Shown here: piece by piece, positions 1 through 8,387 of the stretch
Position numbering within the stretch: the stretch's first letter is position 1
How the letters are laid out: every line of letters starts with the position of its first letter
Source: Undibacterium umbellatum
GTDB taxonomy: Bacteria; Pseudomonadota; Gammaproteobacteria; Burkholderiales; Burkholderiaceae_D
Direction of reading: 5' to 3'
DNA length: 64,000 nt
Assembly: GCF_014284125.1 (NCBI RefSeq)
Contig: NZ_JACOFX010000001.1
Location: 900,724 to 964,723 of the forward strand
The notes under the pieces: model-generated
The model's input: only the letters and a program-made list of their open reading frames with translations
Database searches by the model: none
What the model was told of the DNA's origin: nothing
Translations under genes and position numbers: made by a program

Positions 1-324
1 TCCGGCACTGCAACTGACAGAGTGTCCAATGAATGTAATACCACTTGCCAAACCAAGTGCATCGCAGACGTCGAGTATGTCTTGGGCATAGCCGTTAAGA
101 CTGGCGTACCGATGCGGGTCAAAAGCCTTTAAATCCGACCTTCCTGAACCCACATAATCAAACAGTACTTGTTTGTGAGTCCCAATAAACGCAGGCGTTA
201 CCCTGTCCCACATATTTTGATTGCATCCAAAACCATGGGCATACAGCAGCACTGGACCAGACTCGCCAATGACTTTTACGTTATTACGATGAAGAACATT
301 CAAGTCTATCTTTTCTGCAGACAT
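1..324 (-). CDS. RsbQ-like alpha/beta hydrolase, partial (C-terminus outside window)
   Basis: The first 108 residues of an alpha/beta hydrolase read leftwards out of the window. Visible are the oxyanion HGFG motif (residues about 31-34), a VLFDYVGSGRSD strand and the start of the nucleophile elbow GHS followed by V. This pattern is typical of the RsbQ family, which hydrolyses a small unidentified signal and in Bacillus works with RsbP to activate the general stress response. The start at 324 is the first ATG of the frame. The catalytic Asp and His lie beyond the window, so completeness cannot be judged. No partner gene is visible on the right-hand side. Confidence 0.8.
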   Translation of the reverse strand, partial: MSAEKIDLNVLHRNNVKVIGESGPVLLYAHGFGCNQNMWDRVTPAFIGTHKQVLFDYVGSGRSDLKAFDPHRYASLNGYAQDILDVCDALGLASGITFIGHSVSCSAG

Positions 325-614
325 GGGTTAACTCCGGTGCTGGTTAGGTTGACGTAGCTTACAGTAAGGTCGATGGATGTGAGGCACATCCTTCAATATT
401 CAAATTTTGTGAACAATTGACGTCCAAGTAGCTTAAAGCAGCAGCTTGGCTCAAGTATATGTTTATTGAGCAAATACGCAAATTGAACTAGCCGCCGAAC
501 TGCGTATTCTATCTACTTCGCAAAACAATGTTGCGCGGATGCAATAGACGTTTCAGAATCACTTTCAAACGCAAGGAGTTTATAAATTTGTGAGATGCTG
601 ATGCTGGTTTTGTA
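325..614. other. Intergenic stretch without a recognisable gene
   Basis: AT-rich sequence between the RsbQ-like gene and the degraded secretion genes. It carries the presumed promoter of the leftward hydrolase. No RNA gene or convincing reading frame was seen. Confidence 0.5.
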
Positions 615-872
615 CGCACTGGCGAGGGTGGTTTCTAACCTGGCCAGGACTTGCCCAGCTTTGACGCCGGCACCTTCTTATACCAGTTTTTCTTTGAGTA
701 AACCTGCTTCTCCTGGTTGCACGATCTTGAGCAGGGTCTTGGGAGTGAGTTTGCCTTCAGCCGTGGCGATGATGTCTAGCCTACCGATGGCAGCGCGGGG
801 CAGCGGGATGAAGACGAGGATGCGGACTACCCACAGGAAGATGCGGTCTATGTGACTGGGGTTGCAGTTGCT
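615..872 (-). pseudogene. HlyD-family type I secretion adaptor, N-terminal remnant
   Basis: Read on the minus strand this encodes a transmembrane segment (IFLWVV..), then GRLDIIATAEGKL and KIVQPGEAG, the classic start of the HlyD/PrtE membrane-fusion proteins that join an inner-membrane ABC exporter to TolC. The frame is broken by a TAA at 678-680, where the family usually has a charged residue, and continues in the same frame as EGAGVKAGQVLARLETTLA, still matching the biotinyl-lipoyl-like domain. After about 615 the similarity ends, so nearly all of the roughly 400-residue protein is gone. Seen: motif order and stop. Inferred: a decayed gene rather than a sequencing error, because the upstream partner is also decayed. 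Confidence 0.72.
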
Positions 873-1080
873 TTTATTTGTCTTGCTGGTGCCGGAGGCA
901 TTGGCTGGGCGCCGTTCTGTCAAACGATAGATGGCATCAACCTTAAGGCATTTGGGCAAGCCATGGGCAATGACGAGCATGGTGACTTTGCCTTTGAGGG
1001 CGTTGATCGTGTGGGCGAAACGTTCTGCGGTGGTGTCGAGCGCGCTGGTTGTAAAGTATTCCTCATTTAAGACAAGCTGC
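873..1080 (-). pseudogene. Type I secretion ABC transporter ATPase, C-terminal remnant
   Basis: The minus-strand reading LVLNEEYFTTSALDTTAE is a corrupted Walker B/D-loop (normally LVLDEATSALD). It is followed by AERFAHTINALKGKVTML and an H-loop AH, as in the LapB/HlyB/PrtD class of type I secretion ATPases. Walker A and signature motifs and the membrane domain are missing. The fragment runs straight into the HlyD remnant, the gene order normal for such operons. Its truncated 5' side abuts an IS630 transposase remnant, which suggests the insertion or a linked deletion destroyed the operon. Confidence 0.68.
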
Positions 1081-1082
1081 GT

Positions 1083-1304
1083 GTGCATCACTTCAAGCCA
1101 GTAAAGGCAAGCTTAGCCGTACATGCCAATGAAGTAGATGTGTTTTATTTGCCCAGTTACAGCCCTGAAATCTATCCCGAAGAACGCCTCAACGCAGATA
1201 TTATGTAAGCGATTCGGAGCAAGGTTTTGGTGTGCATAAAAGAAAAACTACGTACAACCACTGAGTGGCGCATGAACGACATTGCGATCAAACTGGGGCG
1301 CTGA
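1083..1304 (+). pseudogene. IS630-family transposase, C-terminal remnant
   Basis: The plus-strand frame reads VHHFKPVKASLA, then VFYLPSYSPEIYPEERLNADI, followed by an in-frame TAA and then IRSKV and KEKLR. The LPSYSPELNP-E block with the third catalytic acidic residue of the DDE domain is diagnostic of IS630-type transposases. Only about 74 codons of the C-terminal part remain and they contain a stop, so it is inactive. No intact terminal repeats were found. It lies against the truncated secretion ATPase. Confidence 0.72.
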
Positions 1305-1366
1305 CATACTTACTAACAGGATGCCTTGGTGAAATACGCAGCTTTATCTATTTGAATGTCGAATCA

Positions 1367-2152
1367 CTAATTCAGCTTGCAACCAAAATGAGCGGTGCGT
1401 TTATCCAGGAAGGCTGATACCCCTTCAGCAAAGTCCGGTGTCATCGTGACCGTTGCAAAAGCCTCGATCTCGTCATTGACCTGCTGTTCAAGCGAAGTCG
1501 CGTCTGACTGATAGATCAAGCGTTTTATTCTGGCATAAGTTTCTTGAGGACCACGCAGTAGCTTCAGCGCCAGCTTCTCAGTCACATCTTTTAATTGCTC
1601 TGGAGGTACGACAAGATTAATGAGACCAAAGGCCAGGGCTTCATCGGCATCGAAATTCTCTGAAAACAATAGCCATTCCAGCGCCTTGCGGTTACCGACC
1701 AGGCGCGGCAAGAACCAGGTATTGCCGACATCAGGGCTTGCACCTATCTTGGCGTAGGCCATATTGAAACGCGTGCCCTTGGCAGCCACGACCAGATCAG
1801 CCGCATTCATAGTGCCCATGCTGCCACCGGCAACCGCTCCGTGTACAGAGGCAATGACAATCGCAGGCAATTTATGCAGGCGCAATATCGCCTGATTCAG
1901 TTCAGCACCAATTTCACGTATGGCTTCAGGAGATGCCGGGTCGCCAGGCTTGAAGCTGGCAATGTCGCCGCCAGCGCCAAATACCTTGCCCTCGGCACGA
2001 ACAATCACGACGCGTATGCTGTGGTCTTCTGCAAGCAACTGTGTCAACTCGTTCAGGGAACGTATCTCGGCTGCCCCCATCACGTTCATGCAACTCGGAT
2101 TATCAAAGATGATGGTGGCCAGTCCATTGGCTTTTTCAAGACGTATGCTCAT
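1367..2152 (-). CDS. Enoyl-CoA hydratase/isomerase family protein
   Basis: A 261-residue crotonase-fold protein. The oxyanion-hole segments are present: FGAGGDIASF near residue 60 and HGAVAGGSMG near residue 105. The second classical catalytic Glu region reads KIGASPDVGNTW, with Asp near that place, a pattern seen in PaaG-type isomerases rather than true hydratases. The exact reaction is therefore open. The start at 2152 is preferred over an upstream ATG at 2200 because GGGAG precedes it at good spacing and the longer version runs into a palindromic repeat. It opens a block of acyl-CoA genes with the thioesterase, thiolase and trifunctional enzyme. Confidence 0.85.
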   Translation of the reverse strand: MSIRLEKANGLATIIFDNPSCMNVMGAAEIRSLNELTQLLAEDHSIRVVIVRAEGKVFGAGGDIASFKPGDPASPEAIREIGAELNQAILRLHKLPAIVIASVHGAVAGGSMGTMNAADLVVAAKGTRFNMAYAKIGASPDVGNTWFLPRLVGNRKALEWLLFSENFDADEALAFGLINLVVPPEQLKDVTEKLALKLLRGPQETYARIKRLIYQSDATSLEQQVNDEIEAFATVTMTPDFAEGVSAFLDKRTAHFGCKLN

Positions 2153-2177
2153 GTCAGTCTCCCTTGTTTTGGCTTGG

Positions 2178-2337
2178 AACCTGTTTGCGATCTGTAGCAA
2201 GCGTGCGTCAGCGGGGTCAGGGTAACAAAAACGCAGCGCAAAAAGCGGAATGTACTCCAGTACATGAGCATTTTGAACAGCACATGCGCCCCGCGTGGAC
2301 TCCGATTGCGCACGCGCAGTAAGATCGCAAACAGGTT
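2178..2337. repeat. Palindromic repeat element, copy 1
   Basis: A perfect 16-bp inverted repeat, AACCTGTTTGCGATCT at 2178-2193 and its complement at 2322-2337, bounds about 160 bp. Inside is a smaller hairpin (ATGTACT..AGTACAT, 2250-2265) flanked by GCGCAAAAAGCG and GAGCATTTTGAAC. The outer arms continue as an imperfect palindrome. No coding potential. It resembles a MITE or REPIN-like unit; the element at 58841-58988 shares the flanks of the central hairpin. Confidence 0.6.
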
Positions 2338-2377
2338 CTTACATCTACTATCCTAGTACAAGTAGGCAAAAAGGCAA

Positions 2378-2857
2378 TCAAGCACGTCCATGTAACATGA
2401 ATGCGGCTGCACCTGTCGCAATTCTGTCACCTTTTTCATTACGCAAATCCATCAGGACATTGGCGACGCGCTTGCCCAGACGGGTGACTTCAGCGGTAGC
2501 GACAAAGTGCTTGCCACGCCCTGGCTGCAGATAGTCGATGCGTAAATCTATGGTACTCATCTTGCCAAATTCCTTGAGCTGCGAGATCACATCATCTTGC
2601 GGGCTTTGCTGTGCCATTTTGAGCAAGATGGCAAAACCCGCCACGCTGTCCAATACAGAGGCAATCACACCGCCATGCAGCATGCCTTGGGCAAAATTGC
2701 CTAATAACTCGTCCCGCATGCCTATGCTGAGGCGCGGTGCATCCGGGTCAAAACTGTCCAGCTTCATGCCGAGCAAATGGCAAAACGGGATTTTTTCCTC
2801 TATCACCATTTTGAGCATGCCTTGAAATTCGGGGTTGTTTATGATGTTTTGTGTCAT
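2378..2857 (-). CDS. PaaI-like hotdog thioesterase
   Basis: A 159-residue single hotdog domain. The segment GMLHGGVIASVLDSVAGFA (near residues 58-76) is the conserved active-site helix region of the PaaI/YigI thioesterases, which hydrolyse acyl-CoA to free acid and CoA. Length is normal. It is divergent from the thiolase gene and lies next to two other acyl-CoA enzymes, so a role in relieving CoA-ester build-up during fatty or aromatic acid breakdown is likely. Substrate cannot be told from sequence. Confidence 0.85.
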   Translation of the reverse strand: MTQNIINNPEFQGMLKMVIEEKIPFCHLLGMKLDSFDPDAPRLSIGMRDELLGNFAQGMLHGGVIASVLDSVAGFAILLKMAQQSPQDDVISQLKEFGKMSTIDLRIDYLQPGRGKHFVATAEVTRLGKRVANVLMDLRNEKGDRIATGAAAFMLHGRA

Positions 2858-3001
2858 TGCGTATTTTCCTTATGTCCTGTGGCAAAACCTGACTCACAGC
2901 ATTTAATCAAGCATTTGCTTTATTAATTGTATCATCATACACTTGAGCACTTACAAAGCCATATATCCCTTCCAGTACAGACCAACAGACAGGAGAATGA
3001 A

Positions 3002-4204
3002 ATGACCGAAGCCTATCTTTTTGATGCACCACGCACACCGCGCGGCAAGGGCAAGAAAGATGGTTCACTGCATAGCGTCAAACCTATCTCCCTGCTGTCT
3101 GGCCTGATGCAGGATATGCAAGAACGTCTGTCGCTTGATACTGCACTGATCGATGATGTCGTGCTTGGCTGTGTCACCCCCATTGGTGACCAGGGCGCAG
3201 ACATTGCCAAGACGGCGGCGCTGGCTGCAGGCTGGGACTGGCAAGTGGCAGGCGTGCAACTGAACCGCTTTTGCGCATCCGGCCTGGAAGCAGTCAACCT
3301 GGCAGCTCAAAAAGTACGTTCAGGCTGGGAAGACCTGGTGGTCGCTGGCGGTGTCGAATCCATGTCACGCGTGACCATGGGATCAGATGGTGGCGCCTGG
3401 GCAGCCGACCCGCAAACCAGCATGCAAACTGACTTTTTGCCGCAAGGCATAGGGGCAGACCTGATCGCCACGCTGGAAGGATTCAGCCGTGAAGATGTTG
3501 ATGCCTTTGCCCTGCGTTCGCAAGAAAAAGCCACTGCAGCGCGCGCGGCTGGCCGCTTCAAATCCCTGCGTCCGGTGCGGGACATGAATGGCCTTGTGAT
3601 ACTGGCTGAAGACGAATTCATCAAGCCACAATCCAGCATGGCCGCGCTGGCCTCGCTCAAGGCTTCATTTGAAATGCCGGGCAAGATGGGATTTGATAGC
3701 GTTGCCATACGCAAGTATCCGCACATTGAACGCATCAACCATGTGCATACAGCCGGCAATTCTTCCGGCATCGTTGATGGTGCCGCTCTTGCCCTGATAG
3801 GCACCGAAGCCATGGGCAAACGCCTGGGCCTGAACCCGCGTGCCCGCATTGTCGCTACAGCAGTGACGGGCACTGACCCGACCATCATGCTGACTGGCCC
3901 CGGCCCTGCCACGTTGAAAGCCTTGAGCACAGCCGGTCTGCGTATAGAAGATATCGATCTGTTTGAAGTCAATGAAGCCTTTTCAGCGGTCGTTATGAAA
4001 TTCATGAAAGACCTCAAGGTGCCGGAAGAAAAAGTGAATGTGAATGGTGGCTCAATTGCGCTGGGCCACCCACTGGGGGCAACTGGCTGCATGTTACTGG
4101 GCAATCTGATAGACGAACTGGAAGCGCGTCAGTTAAAACGTGGCCTCATTACCCTGTGTGTGGGTGGCGGCATGGGCATCGCCACCATCATAGAGCGCGT
4201 TTAA
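3002..4204 (+). CDS. Acetyl-CoA C-acyltransferase (thiolase)
   Basis: A 400-residue thiolase. The acylated nucleophile is Cys91 in [26 protein letters not shown] carries the catalytic His, and CVGGGMG near the C-terminus carries the second Cys. It cleaves 3-ketoacyl-CoA to acetyl-CoA and a shortened acyl-CoA. The start at 3002 follows AGGAG at 2991-2995. An upstream in-frame start at 2927 would add 25 poorly conserved residues. It precedes the FadJ/FadB-type gene by 27 bp in the same direction, making a beta-oxidation operon. Confidence 0.93.
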   Translation: MTEAYLFDAPRTPRGKGKKDGSLHSVKPISLLSGLMQDMQERLSLDTALIDDVVLGCVTPIGDQGADIAKTAALAAGWDWQVAGVQLNRFCASGLEAVNLAAQKVRSGWEDLVVAGGVESMSRVTMGSDGGAWAADPQTSMQTDFLPQGIGADLIATLEGFSREDVDAFALRSQEKATAARAAGRFKSLRPVRDMNGLVILAEDEFIKPQSSMAALASLKASFEMPGKMGFDSVAIRKYPHIERINHVHTAGNSSGIVDGAALALIGTEAMGKRLGLNPRARIVATAVTGTDPTIMLTGPGPATLKALSTAGLRIEDIDLFEVNEAFSAVVMKFMKDLKVPEEKVNVNGGSIALGHPLGATGCMLLGNLIDELEARQLKRGLITLCVGGGMGIATIIERV

Positions 4205-4231
4205 ACCAGAAATATAAGCGAAAAAAACATC

Positions 4232-6364
4232 ATGATCAATTACAGCAAAGACGAACACAACATAGTCACTCTCAGCATAGATATGCCGGGTTTGTCAGTG
4301 AATATCATGAACGCAGCATTTCGTGATGCACTGGCATCTGCCGTCGCCAGACTGGAAGAAGAAAAAGAACAACTCAGCGGCGTCATCCTGACTTCAGGCA
4401 AGGACAGTTTTTTTTCTGGTGGCGACTTGCGCGAACTCATCAGCATACAAGATGCAAAGTCCTGTCTGGACATGGTAGAGAAAAACAAGGCTGTGTTGCG
4501 TCGTCTGGAAAAACTCAGCAAGCCCGTGGTGGTCGCCATCAATGGCAGCGCCCTTGGCGGTGGACTGGAGTTGGCGCTGGCCTGCCATTACCGCATTGCA
4601 CTGGATAATCCCAAAGCAAAAATCGGTTTCCCCGAAGTGACGCTGGGATTATTACCCGGTGCGGGTGGCGTGGTACGCAGTGTACGTCTGCTGGGATTGC
4701 AGGAAGTCATGCCTTATCTGCTTGAAGGCAAGCAGGTTTCTCCGGCAGCCGCTGTAAAGGCTGGTCTGGTACATGCCCTCGCCAGCAGCCATGAAGACAT
4801 GTTGCAACAGGCTACAACATGGATACTGGCTAACCCACAGGGGCAACAGCCATGGGATGATGCAGCCTATAAACTGCCCGGTGGCGCAGCCAATTCTGCC
4901 AAGCTGCTGCCCATGATCATGGTAGCACCTGCCATGTTGCGCGAAAAAACCCGTGGCAATTATCCCGCGCCAGAAGCCATATTGGCAGCGATGGTTGAAG
5001 GCGCACAAGTTGATTTTGACAATGCCCTGAAAATTGAAGGCCGTTACTTCACCCACCTGGCGACTGGGCAGGTCGCCAAGAATATGATAGGCACCCTGTT
5101 CTTCCAGATGCAGGAAATCAGCTCTGGCAAAAGCCGCCCGCAACATATCCCGAAATCCAATGTAAGCAAACTCGGTATCATTGGTGCTGGCATGATGGGC
5201 GCAGGCATAGCCGCTGTCAGTGCGGCGCGAGGCATCACTACCATATTGAAAGAGCATACACTGGAAAAAGCTGAGCAAGGCAAAACCAATATTGCCAACA
5301 GTCTGCATAAAAAAGTCGCGCAAGGTCGCCTGCCAGCAGAAACAGCAGCACGCCAACTGGAGTTGATACTGCCAACAGCACATACCAGTGATTTTTCTGG
5401 ATGCGACCTCATCATCGAAGCCGTGTTTGAAAACCGTGAACTCAAGGCCACGGTCAGCAGTGAAGCTGAAAGCATGCTGGCAGCAGATGGCATCATGGCA
5501 AGCAACACCTCTACCCTGCCGATCAACGGCCTGGCAAAGGCTATCAGCCATCCCGAACGTTTCATAGGTATACACTTCTTTTCACCTGTTGACAAAATGC
5601 AACTAGTGGAAATCATCAAGGGTAAACTAACGAGTGAGGTAACACTGGCCCGCGCATATGACTACGTCCTGCAGATAGGAAAGACGCCCATTGTCGTCAA
5701 TGACTCACGCGGTTTTTTCACCAGCAGAGTGTTTGCCAGTTTTGTCAACGAGGGTTTGAGCATGCTGGCAGAGGGTTTGCCAGCAGCACTCATAGAAAAC
5801 GCAGCACTCTCAGTCGGCATGCCGGTTGGTCCACTGGCAGTGCAGGACGAAGTATCGCTGAGCCTGTCGCGCCATGTCGCAGCGCAAACCAAAGCCGATC
5901 TGGAAGCGGAAGGCAAGAGCTGGCAAGCCCCGGCGTCTGCAGCCATTATCAATGCCATGCTTGATGAGCATCAGCGTGCAGGTAAAGCTGCTGGTGCAGG
6001 GTTTTATGAATACCCGAAAGATGGTAGCAAGAAGTATCTGTGGCCAGAGTTGAGTAAATTGTTTGGCAAACCCGGAGTCAGCCTGCCCTATACCGATTTG
6101 CAAGACAGATTCCTCTATATTCAATCCATAGAGACTCTGCGTTGCATGGCTGAAGGCGTACTCGAATCCAGCCGCGATGCCAATATAGGTTCTATTTTTG
6201 GCATAGGCTTCCCAGCCTGGACTGGCGGTGCAGTGCAATTTATTAATCATGTAGGCGCAGAACGGTTTGCCGTGCGTGCAGCAGGATTACAAGCGCAATT
6301 TGGGGAGCGTTTCGCCTTGCCAGAAAATTACCTGGCACTTACCCAGCCCCGTGCGAATGATTGA
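4232..6364 (+). CDS. 3-hydroxyacyl-CoA dehydrogenase / enoyl-CoA hydratase (FadJ/FadB-type)
   Basis: A 710-residue fusion. The N-terminal crotonase domain (about 1-190) has NGSALGGGLELALA and FPEVTLGLLPGAGG, carrying the two catalytic glutamates. A linker leads to the NAD-binding dehydrogenase domain (from about residue 310) with GIIGAGMMGAGIA, SNTSTLPI and GIHFFSPVDKM, the last containing the catalytic His. The C-terminal dehydrogenase repeats follow. The enzyme hydrates enoyl-CoA and oxidises the 3-hydroxyacyl-CoA; the thiolase just upstream completes the cycle. The ribosome site is weak (purine-rich, no clear GGAG). Confidence 0.93.
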   Translation: MINYSKDEHNIVTLSIDMPGLSVNIMNAAFRDALASAVARLEEEKEQLSGVILTSGKDSFFSGGDLRELISIQDAKSCLDMVEKNKAVLRRLEKLSKPVVVAINGSALGGGLELALACHYRIALDNPKAKIGFPEVTLGLLPGAGGVVRSVRLLGLQEVMPYLLEGKQVSPAAAVKAGLVHALASSHEDMLQQATTWILANPQGQQPWDDAAYKLPGGAANSAKLLPMIMVAPAMLREKTRGNYPAPEAILAAMVEGAQVDFDNALKIEGRYFTHLATGQVAKNMIGTLFFQMQEISSGKSRPQHIPKSNVSKLGIIGAGMMGAGIAAVSAARGITTILKEHTLEKAEQGKTNIANSLHKKVAQGRLPAETAARQLELILPTAHTSDFSGCDLIIEAVFENRELKATVSSEAESMLAADGIMASNTSTLPINGLAKAISHPERFIGIHFFSPVDKMQLVEIIKGKLTSEVTLARAYDYVLQIGKTPIVVNDSRGFFTSRVFASFVNEGLSMLAEGLPAALIENAALSVGMPVGPLAVQDEVSLSLSRHVAAQTKADLEAEGKSWQAPASAAIINAMLDEHQRAGKAAGAGFYEYPKDGSKKYLWPELSKLFGKPGVSLPYTDLQDRFLYIQSIETLRCMAEGVLESSRDANIGSIFGIGFPAWTGGAVQFINHVGAERFAVRAAGLQAQFGERFALPENYLALTQPRAND

Positions 6365-6515
6365 GTTAGCACAAACAAGTTGAATCTAATGGTAGCCTGC
6401 AATTGATTTGCAATTGACTCCAGTATGCCTGCGCGTGTTCAATAGTGTTTGAGTTCTTTGGACTTGCCTGACGACAGGGTAAGTTGAAAACACTACCCCT
6501 GACTGGAGGTGTATT

Positions 6516-7913
6516 TTGATCAAACTGCATTTCTTGGGTGCCGCTGGCACAGTAACCGGATCACGTTATCTGCTGATTTCTGATCAAAGCAGAATTATGG
6601 TGGATTGTGGTCTGTTTCAGGGCTACAAACAATTGCGTTTGCGCAATTGGGAAGAGCCGCCCTTTGATCCATCAAAAGTCGATGCCATTTTGTTGACCCA
6701 TGCCCATCTTGACCATTCTGGCTACCTGCCACTGATGGTAAAACTCGGGTTCAAGGGCAAGATTTACTGCAGCAAAGCCACTTTCGCGCTATGTAAATTA
6801 TTGCTGCGCGATTCTGCGCATCTTTTTGAAGAAGAAGCGGCCTACCTTAATCGACACCATCTGTCCAAGCATCAGCAAGCCCTGCCTTTGTATGACAGCA
6901 AAGATGTCGAGAAGGCACTCAAGCACTTTCATTACGTAGATGAACACACCAGCATTACGATTGCCGATGATGTGCAGGCAAAGTGGATACCAAATGGGCA
7001 TATCCTTGGGTCTTGCAGTATCTCTTTGAAAATGGAGCAGACCAGCCTGTTATTTTCTGGCGATGTAGGGCGGCCGCGTGACTACATCATGAAGGCACCG
7101 GAATTCCCGGAAAAAACTGACTACCTGATCGTTGAATCAACTTACGGTGATCGACTACATAGCACGAACATTCCAGAAAATGATTTGCGTGATGTCATCA
7201 ACAGTACTGTGCAACACGGTGGCTCAGTACTGATACCCTCCTTTGCTGTTGGGCGCGCGCAAACCTTGCTGTATTTGTTGTATCAGTTGCGCAAGAATAA
7301 GCAGATACATGATTTCCCCATTTATATGGACAGTCCCATGTCTGAAAGTGCGACGGGTATCTATAGTCACTATGCCGATTCTTTGAAACTCTCTGCTGAG
7401 GATGTCGCAGGTATGGTGGCCATGACCACCTATGTCAAAACGCCAGAAGAATCGCAGCGCCTCAATAATGAACGCTGGCCCAAGGTCATCATCTCCGCCA
7501 GCGGCATGGCAACAGGTGGCCGGGTGCTACATCACATGAAATACATGGCATCTGACGACAGAAATACCATCGTCTTTTGTGGTCATCAGGCTGGTGGAAC
7601 TCGCGGCGAATCGATGGTTAATGGCGCAAACACGGTACGCATACATGGCCAGGATGTCAGGATACGCGCCAAAGTTGTACAAATTGATGGCTTGTCGGCC
7701 CATGCAGACTACCTAGAATTATTGGGGTGGCTCAAACATCTGAAGCAAGCACCACTGCGCACTTTTATCACACATGGTGAGCCTGCGGCGGCTGACCATC
7801 TGCGCCAGAAAATAGAGCGTGAATTGGGCTGGCGCTGTGAAGTTCCTGAACATTTATCCTGTTACAAGATCGAAGCTAAAACTCTGACTTCCCTGCATCC
7901 CCAAATACTGTGA
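6516..7913 (+). CDS. MBL-fold beta-CASP ribonuclease-like protein
   Basis: 465 residues. The metallo-beta-lactamase HxHxDH motif HAHLDH lies at residues 62-67. A beta-CASP domain is inserted in the middle, and the C-terminal RNA-specificity motif SASGMATGGR is followed by a GLSAHADY zinc-ligand region. This is the RNA-specificity subfamily related to CPSF73 and archaeal aCPSF1, found in many proteobacteria; the bacterial substrates are little known. The start is a TTG at 6516, chosen because a strong GGAGG at 6505-6509 sits 6 bases before it and no ATG is available near the conserved N-terminus. Confidence 0.9.
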   Translation: MIKLHFLGAAGTVTGSRYLLISDQSRIMVDCGLFQGYKQLRLRNWEEPPFDPSKVDAILLTHAHLDHSGYLPLMVKLGFKGKIYCSKATFALCKLLLRDSAHLFEEEAAYLNRHHLSKHQQALPLYDSKDVEKALKHFHYVDEHTSITIADDVQAKWIPNGHILGSCSISLKMEQTSLLFSGDVGRPRDYIMKAPEFPEKTDYLIVESTYGDRLHSTNIPENDLRDVINSTVQHGGSVLIPSFAVGRAQTLLYLLYQLRKNKQIHDFPIYMDSPMSESATGIYSHYADSLKLSAEDVAGMVAMTTYVKTPEESQRLNNERWPKVIISASGMATGGRVLHHMKYMASDDRNTIVFCGHQAGGTRGESMVNGANTVRIHGQDVRIRAKVVQIDGLSAHADYLELLGWLKHLKQAPLRTFITHGEPAAADHLRQKIERELGWRCEVPEHLSCYKIEAKTLTSLHPQIL

Positions 7914-7949
7914 TAATCGCTGCTCGTATAAACGAACATCGGTGAACCT

Positions 7950-8387
7950 ATGCAGGCACTCGCAGTGACGAAGAAAAAGTATCGTGTATCGCAATTGGTT
8001 GGTGGTGTTTTTTTGATGGCAAGCTGCCTGAGCGCAGCCAGCCATGCAAAACCCGTGTTGCGCTGTTATGTCAGCTATGCTGGCAGCATGCAAACGATAG
8101 AAAGTCAGATGGTGCAAGACCCCTATGATGTGAAGGCGACGGACATCGGTGAGCGCTTCACTTTCAAGGCGGTCATGGTAGGCAAGGTGCAGCAGATAGA
8201 CTATGTCAAACTATACGCCTATTTCCAGACACGTCGCGGCGACATACCTGTCCATCAGGCGACCTACCACCCACCGTTCAGAGTGACGTCCAAAGAAACT
8301 CGGTTAACGCCGCAAAATTCTGTCTATGCTGGCGATGTCGAGCGTGAATTGCAGTATCGTTGCACCCTGCAAGAGGTGCAACAATGA
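7950..8387 (+). CDS. Hypothetical exported protein
   Basis: 145 residues, not recognised. The N-terminus has lysines followed by a hydrophobic stretch and an ASHA/KP cleavage-like site near residue 33, so a periplasmic or secreted protein is likely. The mature part is about 110 residues, predominantly beta-like, with two cysteines (near 39 and 138) that could form a disulphide. Its stop codon overlaps the start of the CapA-like gene (ATGA), so the two are translationally coupled. Confidence 0.7.
   Translation: MQALAVTKKKYRVSQLVGGVFLMASCLSAASHAKPVLRCYVSYAGSMQTIESQMVQDPYDVKATDIGERFTFKAVMVGKVQQIDYVKLYAYFQTRRGDIPVHQATYHPPFRVTSKETRLTPQNSVYAGDVERELQYRCTLQEVQQ

Noticed and set aside
852..1070. Plus-strand frame in the remnant region
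   Set aside because: Antisense to the recognisable secretion ATPase fragment and Gly/Ala-rich without features.
4652..5575. Minus-strand open frame of about 307 codons inside the trifunctional enzyme gene
   Set aside because: Antisense shadow of a gene with clear catalytic motifs; composition is atypical (many Cys, His, Gln).
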